The notes below the pieces were generated by a model. The model worked only from the letters and a program-made list of their open reading frames with translations. It made no database searches and was not told where the DNA came from. Below are positions 15,136 to 23,433 of a DNA stretch of 53,871 nt, in pieces (position 1 is the first letter of the stretch; each line of letters opens with the position of its first letter). The position numbers and the translations under genes were made by a program. Source of the stretch: Ruminococcus sp. AM22-13 (GTDB lineage: Bacteria > Bacillota > Clostridia > Lachnospirales > Lachnospiraceae); assembly GCF_003471165.1 (NCBI RefSeq), contig NZ_QRIL01000026.1:1-53871 (forward strand), in the 5' to 3' direction.

Positions 15136-16268
15136 GCAGACATTCATTTATCAGACAAAACAAGCTGTCCGATGTGGCAGGGAGAATTGATTATATTTCC
15201 AATCCAAAGCGGCAGGAACATTTATATGCGACCTACCAGACAGAGGGAGCAACACCGGAGTTCTGGAAGAATCTTGCCAGAGAGAATCAGTTGGATTTTA
15301 AGACAGGCGGAACGACTGGAAAATGTATTGAAGGGCGAGAGTTTATTATTGCACTTCCGGAGAGCTTTGTGGAGTACAAGCCTGATGATGTGGTCAGAAT
15401 TTTTACAGATAGCTTTCATAAAAGATATGACGTGGAATGCAGTGCGGCACTTCACCATAATAAGAAAATGACCAATTACCATATTCATCTGGTATTCAGT
15501 GAGCGGAAAATGCTGGAGTATCCAGAAGTGAAAATTGCTACCAGAAATATGTTTTATGATGAACAGGGCAAGCACAGACGGACGAAAAAAGAGATTTTAG
15601 ATGAGCAGGGAAATATCCGGGCAGGGTGCAGCATTATCCCCAAGGGAGAAGCCTACGAAAGCCATATCTTTACGAAGAAAGAGGAATGGTTTAAGAGTAA
15701 GGCATTTACCAGGAAAGTCAAAGAAATGTTCACAGAGATCATCAACTGTCATGTGAAAGAAGAATCGGAAAAACTGTCTGTCTTTAAGCAGGGCGGTGTG
15801 TATCTGGCAACGAAGAAAATCGGGAAGAACAATCCGAAAGAAGCAGAGATACGAGCCGACAATGCAGCAAGGCAGGAATGGAATCGGACAGTAGATGTGG
15901 CATTGGTGGAAGGTGTCCCGGAGGCAGATATTTTGAAAGTCAAGCAGGAAGAAATCACAGACAAAACGGTACAATCTATAAGGGCACATGGTTGGCTGCC
16001 AGATATGCTCCGGCAGATTATTCGAGGTGCGAAAGACTTATTGCAGGAAATGATTTTCAAATTTAAGCTGCCGCCGAAGCCAGTACCGAAGATTGACTTG
16101 CAGGAATGGAACGATATGTGGATATTGATGGATAAACTCCAGAAGCAGGCACAGGGAATTACGGAGCAGTTGAAGGCGGACAATGCCTGGGAATGGGGTG
16201 GAAGAATGAATAACATACAGGCATGTGCGAGGGAGATTGTGAATAGAGAACTTATTTATCAACAATAA
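15126..16268 (+). CDS. mobA: MobA/MobL-family relaxase fused to a TnpV C-terminal tail
   Basis: This 380-residue protein starts GRHSFIRQNKLSDVAGRIDY like other MobA/MobL relaxases of Clostridia. It carries the metal-binding signature TNYHIHLVFSERKML (near residue 118) and the conserved NAARQEWNRTVD segment. The last 36 residues (ITEQLKADNAWEWGGRMNNI and on) are clearly the C-terminus of TnpV as seen at 4334-4711, not relaxase sequence. The start codon lies inside the junction with the truncated recombinase, and no ribosome binding site is evident, so expression is doubtful. It is a remnant of a third mobile element, probably formed by deletion between relaxase and tnpV genes. Confidence 0.8.
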   Translation: MLIGRHSFIRQNKLSDVAGRIDYISNPKRQEHLYATYQTEGATPEFWKNLARENQLDFKTGGTTGKCIEGREFIIALPESFVEYKPDDVVRIFTDSFHKRYDVECSAALHHNKKMTNYHIHLVFSERKMLEYPEVKIATRNMFYDEQGKHRRTKKEILDEQGNIRAGCSIIPKGEAYESHIFTKKEEWFKSKAFTRKVKEMFTEIINCHVKEESEKLSVFKQGGVYLATKKIGKNNPKEAEIRADNAARQEWNRTVDVALVEGVPEADILKVKQEEITDKTVQSIRAHGWLPDMLRQIIRGAKDLLQEMIFKFKLPPKPVPKIDLQEWNDMWILMDKLQKQAQGITEQLKADNAWEWGGRMNNIQACAREIVNRELIYQQ

Positions 16269-16270
16269 AA

Positions 16271-16285
16271 TGAAAACGATTTTCA
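16271..16285 (+). promoter_or_regulatory. Fur-type operator upstream of the metal-uptake promoter
   Basis: TGAAAACGATTTTCA is a perfect 6-3-6 palindrome and fits the 7-1-7 layout of Fur-family boxes. A second copy lies at 16320-16334, so the two flank the promoter. Confidence 0.75.
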
Positions 16286-16292
16286 AATTATA

Positions 16293-16320
16293 TTGACAAA
16301 ATGGAATTATGTGATAAAAT
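16293..16320 (+). promoter_or_regulatory. Promoter of the Fur-family regulator and probably of the metal operon
   Basis: TTGACA (16293-16298), 16 bases, TAAAAT (16315-16320). The start site should fall within the downstream operator. The relaxase remnant ends only three bases before the upstream operator. Confidence 0.8.
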
Positions 16321-16334
16321 GAAAATGGTTTTCA
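16320..16334 (+). promoter_or_regulatory. Fur-type operator overlapping the transcription start
   Basis: TGAAAATGGTTTTCA, 6-3-6 palindrome with the same half-site as 16271-16285 and overlapping the last base of the -10 box, well placed for metal-dependent autorepression. Confidence 0.75.
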
Positions 16335-16357
16335 AATTGAGAGGCGAGGTGATTGAT

Positions 16358-16780
16358 TTGGCGAAAGCACCATACAAGACAAAGCAAATGACCGAATTAC
16401 TTACCTTTTTGAAATCAGTTCAAGGCAGCCATGTTACCGTAAATGACATTTGTGAATATTTTCAGAAAAAGGGGATATCCATTGGAACAACAACTGTTTA
16501 TCGCCATCTGGAGAAAATGGTCGGAGAAGGTCTGGTTGCTAAATATGTTGTAGACGGAACCAGCAGTGCCTGTTTTGAATATATGGGCAGCCATGAAAAA
16601 GAAAATCAGATGGTATGCTATCATTGCAAATGTGAAAAATGTGGAAAGCTAATTCACTTGCAGTGTAATGAAGTGGAAAGTCTGAAACAACATATGATGG
16701 AACATCATGGTTTTGAGATGGATTCTCTGCGTACAGTATTTTATGGAATATGCAGTGAATGTAAGAAAACACAAAATTAA
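16358..16780 (+). CDS. Fur-family metalloregulator (Zur-like)
   Basis: This protein of about 140 residues has the Fur-family winged helix (ISIGTTTVYRHLEKMVGEGL) and the dimerisation/metal domain with HCKCEKCGKLIHLQC, which holds the structural CxxC zinc site, an HHGFEMD segment and a C-terminal CSEC pair. The start is placed at TTG 16358 (or GTG 16349), both after GAGG-type sites; a longer frame from 16301 would run through promoter and operator and is unlikely. It precedes a metal ABC importer and has two operators at its own promoter. Zinc sensing is the best guess from the ZnuABC-like partner; iron or manganese cannot be excluded. Confidence 0.85.
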   Translation: MAKAPYKTKQMTELLTFLKSVQGSHVTVNDICEYFQKKGISIGTTTVYRHLEKMVGEGLVAKYVVDGTSSACFEYMGSHEKENQMVCYHCKCEKCGKLIHLQCNEVESLKQHMMEHHGFEMDSLRTVFYGICSECKKTQN

Positions 16781-16813
16781 AAACACAGTGTGATTGTGGG
16801 AAAGGAGAAACAA

Positions 16814-17113
16814 ATGAATACAAAGAAAAAAAGAGTATTTTCAATGGCAGTATGCATTTTATTCATATTTGTTACATTTGCTTCTCTTTTCTATATTATA
16901 AAAGAAGAAAATCATTACTGTACAGGCGAAGACTGTCCGATTTGTGCCAATATTCATCAAGCAGAGCAGACATTAAGGAATGTAGGTAATGGTACGATTA
17001 CGATTGCAACCATAAATCCTATGCTGATATTGTTTGCACTATTGATAACAGGTCAGTTTTTAATTGTTTCTGATACATCTCTTGTAAGCCAAAAGGTAAG
17101 ACTAAACGATTGA
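16814..17113 (+). CDS. Small membrane protein with Cys motif in a metal-uptake operon
   Basis: This protein of about 99 residues has two hydrophobic segments (about 7-28 and 58-80). Between them the external or lumenal loop reads HYCTGEDCPICANIHQAE, with three Cys and two His that could bind a metal ion. AAAGGAG lies just before the ATG at 16814. It follows the Fur-type regulator by 33 bases and precedes the metal importer. I do not know a biochemical function; a metal-delivery or sensing role is suggested by the operon and the motif. Confidence 0.6.
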   Translation: MNTKKKRVFSMAVCILFIFVTFASLFYIIKEENHYCTGEDCPICANIHQAEQTLRNVGNGTITIATINPMLILFALLITGQFLIVSDTSLVSQKVRLND

Positions 17114-17132
17114 ATAAAACTTTTTTATAAAG

Positions 17133-17170
17133 CAGAAAGGGTAGTCCTAAGGGTGTACCTTTCTGTTTTT
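17133..17170 (+). terminator. Terminator or attenuator between regulator and importer genes
   Basis: CAGAAAGG (17133-17140) pairs with CCTTTCTG near 17158-17165, followed by TTTTT. A competing hairpin (AAGGGTGTAC with GTACCCTT, followed by TTTTT) overlaps it, so the importer genes may be partly uncoupled from the regulator. Confidence 0.6.
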
Positions 17171-17216
17171 GTACCCTTTTTTAGAAAAGTTAAGATAAAA
17201 ACGGAGGTTTTATTCA

Positions 17217-18218
17217 ATGAAAAAATATATTTCTATTCTTTTAGCGGCAGTTATGGCAGTATGCTGTCTTTCTGCTTGCGGTCAAAATAATTCCAATACC
17301 AATACACAGGCAAAAGATAATAATGATAAGCAGGTTAAAGTTGTTACAACCGTATTTCCAGAATATGACTGGGTAAAAGAGATTGCAGGAGATGAAGTAT
17401 CTAACATGGATCTTACGATGCTTCTTGACAATGGAGTAGATCTGCATAGTTATCAGCCTACTGCGGATGATATTATGAAAATTTCTGATTGTGACCTTTT
17501 TATTTATGTTGGCGGGGAGTCAGATGCATGGGTAGAAGATGCATTAAAGGAAGCTGATAATAAAGATATGAAAGTCATAAATTTATTAGATGTGCTTGGA
17601 AGCAGTGTAAAAGAAGAAGAGGTTGTTGAAGGCATGGAAGCAGAGGAAGAAGGGGCGAAAGATGGAGCCGAGGAAGAAGCGGAATACGACGAGCATGTAT
17701 GGCTTTCTTTAAGAAATGCAAAAGTTCTTTGCAAGGCAATCGCTGATAATCTTGCTGAAATAGATACTGAAAATGCGAATACTTATCAGGAAAATGAAAA
17801 GGCTTATGCAGATAAACTGGATGAACTGGATAAGAAGTATCAGGAAACAGTAGATTCAGCTTCACAGAAGACACTGTTATTTGGGGATAGATTTCCGTTC
17901 AGATATATGGTAGATGATTATGGATTAAGTTATTATGCAGCTTTTGTTGGATGCTCAGCGGAGACAGAAGCCAGCTTTGAAACAATTACGTTTTTAGCAG
18001 GAAAGACAGACGAACTTGGATTAAAAAATATCATGACAATCGAAAAGTCTGACCAGAAAATTGCGAAAACAATTATTGAAAATACAAAAGAAAAAAATCA
18101 GGGTATTTTAACATTAGATTCTATGCAGTCAACGACATCTGATGATGTGAAAAAAGGAGCGACTTATTTTTCAATTATGGAAAATAACTTAAATGTTTTG
18201 CAGGAGGCATTGCAGTAG
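17217..18218 (+). CDS. znuA: Metal (Zn/Mn) ABC transporter substrate-binding lipoprotein
   Basis: This 333-residue cluster A-I solute-binding lipoprotein has a signal peptide with lipobox LSACG (Cys near residue 21), then VVTTVFPEYDWVKEIAGDEV. Likely metal ligands are His in DLHSYQPT (near 80), His in DEHVWLS (near 159), and acids in the FGDRFPFRYMVDDYGL stretch, where the third His of ZnuA proteins is absent. The loop before the second His is very acidic (EEEGAKDGAEEEAEYDEH, about 142-159) where ZnuA proteins often have His. It delivers the ion to the ZnuBC-like permease encoded next. Zinc is favoured from the Fur/Zur context. Confidence 0.88.
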   Translation: MKKYISILLAAVMAVCCLSACGQNNSNTNTQAKDNNDKQVKVVTTVFPEYDWVKEIAGDEVSNMDLTMLLDNGVDLHSYQPTADDIMKISDCDLFIYVGGESDAWVEDALKEADNKDMKVINLLDVLGSSVKEEEVVEGMEAEEEGAKDGAEEEAEYDEHVWLSLRNAKVLCKAIADNLAEIDTENANTYQENEKAYADKLDELDKKYQETVDSASQKTLLFGDRFPFRYMVDDYGLSYYAAFVGCSAETEASFETITFLAGKTDELGLKNIMTIEKSDQKIAKTIIENTKEKNQGILTLDSMQSTTSDDVKKGATYFSIMENNLNVLQEALQ

Positions 18219-18226
18219 GAGGAGCT

Positions 18227-18904
18227 ATGGAACAGATTATCTGTCAAAATCTGGCGATTGGATATGATGGAAAAGTACTGCTGCAAGATATCAACTTTTC
18301 TGTGAAAGATGGAGATTATCTTTGCATAATCGGAGAAAATGGATCTGGTAAATCCACCTTGATGAGAACATTGCTAAACCTGCAACAGCCCATTCGTGGA
18401 AAAATCACGTTTGGAGCTGGAGTAAAGAGCGATGAAATTGGATATTTACCACAGCAGACGATAATACAAAGAGATTTTCCTGCATCCGTGAGAGAGATTA
18501 TTCTCTCCGGATGTCAGAATCGTGTAGGCATGCGACCATTTTATAACCGATCAGAGAAAAAACGTGCGAGTGAAATGATGGAAAAGCTACAGATTACAAA
18601 TCTGGCAAATCGATGCTATCGGGAATTGTCAGGAGGACAGCAACAGAGGGTTTTACTTGCAAGAGCACTATGTGCAACAAAGAAAATATTATTATTAGAT
18701 GAGCCGGTATCTGGTCTTGATCCGAAAGTAACGGATGAGATGTACCGTATTGTTGAAAAAATAAACAGGGAAGATAAGATTACGATTATTATGATTTCTC
18801 ACGATATAAAAGCAGCCATGAAATATGCCAGCCATATTGTACACATTGGAGAAAAAGTATTTTATGGAACGAAGCAGGAATATGAGAGAAGGTGTACTGT
18901 TTGA
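18227..18904 (+). CDS. znuC: Metal ABC transporter ATPase
   Basis: This 225-residue ATPase has Walker A GENGSGKST (near residue 36), Q-loop in LPQQT, signature LSGGQQQRVLLARAL (near 130) and Walker B ILLLDEPVSGLD with the catalytic Glu. It is the energy subunit of the importer, complete and normal in length. It begins eight bases after the binding-protein stop with a GGAGG site, and its stop overlaps the start of the permease gene. Confidence 0.92.
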   Translation: MEQIICQNLAIGYDGKVLLQDINFSVKDGDYLCIIGENGSGKSTLMRTLLNLQQPIRGKITFGAGVKSDEIGYLPQQTIIQRDFPASVREIILSGCQNRVGMRPFYNRSEKKRASEMMEKLQITNLANRCYRELSGGQQQRVLLARALCATKKILLLDEPVSGLDPKVTDEMYRIVEKINREDKITIIMISHDIKAAMKYASHIVHIGEKVFYGTKQEYERRCTV

Positions 18905-19740
18905 TTGATAAATTGATTTTTTATTTTCAGTACCCATTTGTGAGGTATGCTTTGATTGTTGGTGTGTTGATCGCACTTTGTTCTTCTTTGCTTGGTGTTA
19001 CTTTGGTATTGAAGCGTTTTTCTTTCATAGGAGATGGTTTATCTCATGTGGCATTTGGAGCTATGGCGGTAGCATCCATTTTGAATTTTACAAATAATAT
19101 GATATTTATTTTGCCTGTAACGGTTATTTGTGCGGTTTTGTTATTGCGGACAGGACAGAACACAAAGATAAAAGGAGATGCAGCGATTGCTATGATTTCG
19201 GTAGGAGCGTTGGCAATCGGCTATCTGCTGATGAATCTGTTCGCTACGGGTCCAAATCTTTCAGGAGATGTGTGTAGTACATTGTTTGGATCAACGTCCA
19301 TATTGACATTGACAAAAGAACAGGTGGTGTTATGTAGCGTCTTGTCAGTTATTGTAGTGGTTGTTTTTGTTATATTTTATTATAAAATTTTTTGTGTTAC
19401 ATTTGATGAAACATTTGCAAAAGCTACGGGAATGAAAACCAATTTTTACAATCTGTTAATTGCTGTTATTACAGCGGTGATTATTGTTCTTGCAATGAAT
19501 TTAGTCGGTTCGTTGCTGATTTCTGCACTGGTGATATTCCCGGCATTGTCGGCAATGCGAGTATACAAGACATTTTTTAGCGTTACGATATGCTCTGTTA
19601 TATTATCGGTAGTTTGTGCAGTGGTTGGGATTTTACTGTCTATTCTGGCAGGAACTCCGGTAGGATCAACGATAGTGGCAATCGATATTGTAGCATTTAT
19701 GGTTAGTTGTGCTATTGGAAAAATAGGAGGACGCTCATGA
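18901..19740 (+). CDS. znuB: Metal ABC transporter permease
   Basis: This permease of about 279 residues belongs to the ABC-3 family, with about eight hydrophobic segments, the conserved GVTLVLKRFSFIGDGLSHVA region (about 28-47) and GSLLISALVIFPALSA. I place the start at TTG 18901, overlapping the ATPase stop (TTGA), with AGAAGG upstream; a GTG at 18892 is possible. It forms the membrane channel of the Zn/Mn importer. Its stop overlaps the next gene (ATGA). Confidence 0.9.
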   Translation: MIDKLIFYFQYPFVRYALIVGVLIALCSSLLGVTLVLKRFSFIGDGLSHVAFGAMAVASILNFTNNMIFILPVTVICAVLLLRTGQNTKIKGDAAIAMISVGALAIGYLLMNLFATGPNLSGDVCSTLFGSTSILTLTKEQVVLCSVLSVIVVVVFVIFYYKIFCVTFDETFAKATGMKTNFYNLLIAVITAVIIVLAMNLVGSLLISALVIFPALSAMRVYKTFFSVTICSVILSVVCAVVGILLSILAGTPVGSTIVAIDIVAFMVSCAIGKIGGRS

Positions 19741-20348
19741 AAAAGTTGATTAAATATATGGTGCTGTTCTTGTGTATTTTACTGATGACGGGCTGTAGTG
19801 ATAAAAAGAGTGTTGGTGGGAAAAATATCACTACGGCAAATTCTGTTAATAAGATAATAAATGAGCAGATAAATAATGAAAATAAAGACAAAACAACGGA
19901 CAATGAGAATCTATCGCCGAGTGACGAATTAAGCAAGGAAACTGAAAGTACTATAAAAGACACAGAAGATATTCAAAAAACGAAGGGAATTGTTGATTAC
20001 GACCTTACGCAAATGAGTAGTGATCTGGTATATGCAACAGTATACCAGATGATGGTTACACCTGAAGAATACGAAGGAAAAATGTTCCGAATCGATGGAA
20101 ATTTTTATGCTGCATATTACAAGGCTACAAAAAAATATTGCTTTTATTGCCTTATTCAGGATGCAACTGCCTGTTGTGGTCAGAGAATGGAATTTGTATG
20201 GGGAGATGGCACACATATTTATCCAGAGGAGTATCCGGAAGATAATGCAGAGATTGTAGTTGAAGGAATCTTTGAAACGTATAGGAAAGAAGGAGATGAC
20301 AATCTGTATTGCAGATTATCTGATGCAATATTACAGAACGAAAATTAA
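19737..20348 (+). CDS. Lipoprotein of a metal-uptake operon
   Basis: This 203-residue lipoprotein has signal peptide MKKLIKYMVLFLCILLMTGC with the lipid-anchored Cys at about 20. A low-complexity Asn/Lys/Glu linker (about 30-80) follows, then a compact domain of about 120 residues: TPEEYEGKMFRIDGNF, CFYCLIQDATACCGQRMEFV, and EIVVEGIFETY. The domain pattern suggests a small beta-barrel (OB-like) fold with a Cys cluster (C-x2-C and ACC) that may bind metal. It is coupled to znuB (ATGA), so it probably works with the importer as a metal-capturing or chaperone lipoprotein. The function is inferred. Confidence 0.7.
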   Translation: MKKLIKYMVLFLCILLMTGCSDKKSVGGKNITTANSVNKIINEQINNENKDKTTDNENLSPSDELSKETESTIKDTEDIQKTKGIVDYDLTQMSSDLVYATVYQMMVTPEEYEGKMFRIDGNFYAAYYKATKKYCFYCLIQDATACCGQRMEFVWGDGTHIYPEEYPEDNAEIVVEGIFETYRKEGDDNLYCRLSDAILQNEN

Positions 20349-20357
20349 AAACATGTT

Positions 20358-21294
20358 GATTTTCTAAGCAAAGTTGCTTTACCGGATAAAAGTGAAAAGT
20401 ACATGAAAACGATCGTAGCTTTTGCCAATACTCAGGGTGGAAAGCTGATTGTAGGTGTAAATGATAGAACACACGAGATTGTGGGTGTGGAAAATGAAAT
20501 ATTATTTCAGATAATGGATGGAATTGCCAATGCCGTTTCGGATTCTTGTATGCCGCAGATCATTCCGGATATTGAACCACAGACGGTAGAAGGCAAAACG
20601 GTTATTGTTGTATCTGTAGAAGCTGGAAAAAATCGTCCGTATTATCTGAAATCAAAAGGAAAAGAAAATGGCACTTATATTCGTGTGGCAGGTACATCCA
20701 GACAGGCATTTCCGGAAAAGATTAGAGAACTTGAGATGGAAGGGGCCAGAATTTCATGGGATGAACTTACTTGTGTAGGCTATCCTGTTTCAGAAAATGC
20801 AACAGAAAAACTTTGTAGAGATATTGAAAGCTTTCGGGAAAAAGCTGGAATGACAGAAATTTATTGGATGAATCCTGCATTCAGGTTGCTGTTTATGATG
20901 ATCGACTGGAGGTGACTTCTCCAGGTGGACTGTATAATGGACTGACATACGAGGAGGTCATGAATGGTCATTCTAAAATCCGAAATAAAGCAATTGCTAA
21001 TATTTTTAGCCAGATGGGTCTTGTAGAAGCTTGGGGCAGTGGAATAAAGAGAATTTTTAATGCAGCAAAGGAATATGCACTTCCGGAACCCAAATTTCAG
21101 GAATTGGATAATATGTTTCGAGTAGAATTATTCCGTAATTCTTTCCCGATGGCTTCGGAAAATAAAAACATCGGAGGAACATCGGAGAAGCATCGGAAAA
21201 GTTTGGGAGAAACACGGAATGGTTGAGCTTAATAGAACTCAGCAGGAAATAGTAAAGTTACTTTTGGAGAATACTCGTACTGAAGCTTTGGTAC
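20358..21294 (+). pseudogene. Broken AlbA_2/HATPase_c_4 regulator gene
   Basis: Reading starts without a start codon (DFLSKVALPDKSEKYMKTIV), the second half of an AlbA_2/Schlafen-like domain (FANTQGGKLIVGVND), and continues to about 20868. The central region that should link it to the ATP-binding part is deleted. The frame then shifts to IQVAVYDDRLEVTSPGG through FSQMGLVEAWGSGIKRI (C-terminal ATPase-like part). A final winged-helix piece (VELNRTQQEIVKLL) lies in yet another frame. Thus the N-terminus and middle are missing and at least two frame changes are present. It is a decayed regulator between the metal operon and the NRPS locus. Confidence 0.8.
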
Positions 21295-21302
21295 AGGATA
21301 GA

Positions 21303-21389
21303 ATGGATAAACTTATAAAAACAGAATGGATCGTATGCCCTGTTTGCGGCAGGAAAACGCACAACAAAATATCATTTCATTCCAAATAA
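21303..21389 (+). pseudogene. Fragment of a cysteine-rich KTR-type small protein
   Basis: Twenty-eight residues, MDKLIKTEWIVCPVCGRKTH and on, match the start of the cysteine-rich KTR family common on clostridial mobile elements. The second CPxC half is replaced by an unrelated end. It is a scar of past element traffic next to the NRPS locus. Confidence 0.6.
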
Positions 21390-21429
21390 CTGCATTTCGT
21401 TCTTTTTAAATGAAATGCGGTTATTTTTA
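21385..21429 (+). terminator. Strong rho-independent terminator upstream of the NRPS locus
   Basis: AATAACTGCATTTC (21385-21398) pairs with GAAATGCGGTTATT (21411-21424), loop of 12, followed by TTTT. It insulates the NRPS locus from upstream transcription. Confidence 0.85.
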
Positions 21430-21500
21430 TGATAAAATTATAATTTAATATAGGGAAAATTGTGAAATTTAGAGCTTATTTGAAAAAGGGGGATGAAATA

Positions 21501-23246
21501 TTGGAAAAAAGAAATAACAGACTGCTGAATGCGAAGTTAAACAAATACATCATTCCGGGGATTATGATGTCGCTGGCGCTTCAGCTGGGAAATATCGTTG
21601 ATACGATCTTTGTAAGTAATTTAATAGGAGTAGAGGCGATGGCGGCGGTTACGATGAGTCTGCCGGTTGAGACAGTTGTTCAGCTTGTAGGTTACTGCCT
21701 TGGAATCGGAGGCTCGATAGCGGCAGGGATTATGCTTGGAAAGCGTGACAAAGAAGGAGCTTCCAAATTATTTTCAGCTACTTTTATAGTGACACTTCTT
21801 GTGGGAATCATTTTTTCAGTTAGTGCATTGTTTACCGCGGAACCGATTGCAAGGCTGCTTGTATCGGGCGAGAGTAATTTGATGCATTATACAAGAGATT
21901 ATATTCGTGTAAGTATGCTTGGGGCACCGGTGATTGGAATCGGATTGATGATGGTAAGCTATCTTGGCGCAGAGAATCATCCGGAACTCTCATCTGCATA
22001 TCTGATAGCTGCAAATGTGATAAATCTTGTGCTTGATTACATATTCCTCAGGTTTACTCCGCTGGGAATTGCAGGTGCGTCTTTATCAACGGTACTCGGA
22101 TTTCTGGCTGCGATGGTGATCTTTATATTTTATATTCGTTCAGATAAGCGAAATCTCAGTCTTGTTTTTCTAAAGGCCAGAGATTTCGTGATAATAAAAG
22201 AAGCAGTTGTTACGGGCATACCGATGCTGATTTTTATGGCAGCAAATTTTGTAAAAGCGCTTGGACTTAATACAATAATCATGAATCTTATCGGTGAGGA
22301 CGGAATGGCGGTATTTACAGTCTGCGATAATGTGCTTCTGATCGTTGAGATGCTTACCGGAGGAATTATCGGTGTTATTCCGAATGTTGCAGGTATTCTC
22401 TTTGGTGAGAAAGATTATGTGGGTATCCGAGTTCTTTGCAAAAAAATGCTGAAATACAGCTACATGGTTCTGGCAGTTGTATTTATATGTGTGATGGTAT
22501 TTACTGAACAGATCACGATTTTGTTTGGAAGCAGCGGTGGTGAACTGGGAAGACAGATGGTAGATTCACTTCGTATATTTGCCTTATGTGTGGTGCCGTA
22601 TCTCTGGAATAAATTTATGGTAAGCTATTATGAATCCATTGAAGAGACAGCAATCGCAAGTTTTGTTACATTTCTTCAGAATGCAATCGTGGTTCTGCCT
22701 GCAACACTGGCAGGAATTCTTATCTGGAAACAGATAGACGGAATCGGTATAGACGGAATCGCTGTTGGTTTTGTCGTTACTGAGGTAGTGACAGCTATCG
22801 CAGCATATGTTTTCCGGAAAATAAAACATAAAGGTTCTACATTCTATATTGTTCCGGATAAAAATCCGGGAATCAACCTTGACTTTTCAATTAAAAGTAC
22901 AATGGATGAAGCACAGGATGTCAATAAAAAGATCATAGGGTTCTGCCGGGAAAATAATATATCGGCAAAGAAAGCAAATCTTGCGGCTGTATGTGCGGAA
23001 GAGATGACAGTAAATATCATTAAGTTTGGAGGAAAAACTTCTAACTGGATCGATATCAATCTCTGTATTGAAGATGATACCTGCAACCTGAGAATCAGGG
23101 ACAACGGAGTGAATTTCAATCCTCTGGAGTACAGCTATGACAGTGAAGATTTTGATATTCATGGAATAGAGCTTGTGAAGAAGATTTCAACATCGATGAA
23201 CTATATCCGTGCGATTGATATGAATAATACAGTAATATCTTTTTAG
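21501..23246 (+). CDS. MATE-family exporter fused to an anti-sigma-type HATPase domain
   Basis: This protein of about 581 residues starts at TTG 21501 after GGGGGA (GTG 21462 is an alternative). The first 440 or so residues form a MATE antiporter: about twelve hydrophobic segments, with GNIVDTIFVSNLIGVEAMAA near the start and a repeat of the fold after about 230. The last 130 residues are a GHKL ATPase of the RsbW/SpoIIAB kind: N-box CAEEMTVNIIKFGG, G1 box RDNGVNFNP and G2-like HGIELVKK. The protein is first in the NRPS locus, so it is a candidate exporter for the peptide product. The kinase-like tail may respond to the STAS protein at 32463. Confidence 0.85.
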   Translation: MEKRNNRLLNAKLNKYIIPGIMMSLALQLGNIVDTIFVSNLIGVEAMAAVTMSLPVETVVQLVGYCLGIGGSIAAGIMLGKRDKEGASKLFSATFIVTLLVGIIFSVSALFTAEPIARLLVSGESNLMHYTRDYIRVSMLGAPVIGIGLMMVSYLGAENHPELSSAYLIAANVINLVLDYIFLRFTPLGIAGASLSTVLGFLAAMVIFIFYIRSDKRNLSLVFLKARDFVIIKEAVVTGIPMLIFMAANFVKALGLNTIIMNLIGEDGMAVFTVCDNVLLIVEMLTGGIIGVIPNVAGILFGEKDYVGIRVLCKKMLKYSYMVLAVVFICVMVFTEQITILFGSSGGELGRQMVDSLRIFALCVVPYLWNKFMVSYYESIEETAIASFVTFLQNAIVVLPATLAGILIWKQIDGIGIDGIAVGFVVTEVVTAIAAYVFRKIKHKGSTFYIVPDKNPGINLDFSIKSTMDEAQDVNKKIIGFCRENNISAKKANLAAVCAEEMTVNIIKFGGKTSNWIDINLCIEDDTCNLRIRDNGVNFNPLEYSYDSEDFDIHGIELVKKISTSMNYIRAIDMNNTVISF

Positions 23247-23433
23247 CAGAAAACAATATGCCGACAAGATTATTCAGGAAATCAATTTGTTGGTACGATA
23301 GGCTGATAAGATAAGAAAAACAAAAGTCAGCAAAAGACTACTGTTTATGCAGTGAATAGAAACAGTAAGTGTAAGAGAAAAATGAAGGTACTGAACAGTT
23401 ATAAACGAAGATTATTGCAGGGGGTGCAAGGAA
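23247..23433 (+). other. Leader region before the NRPS gene
   Basis: The stretch holds no gene. A TATAAA near 23399 is a possible -10 element but no convincing -35 box was found, so the NRPS gene may be read through from the exporter gene. AAGGA lies just before the NRPS ATG. Confidence 0.3.

Noticed and set aside
16301..16357. N-terminal extension of the Fur-family protein from 16301
   Set aside because: It runs through the -10 box and an operator palindrome; transcription should begin downstream of it.
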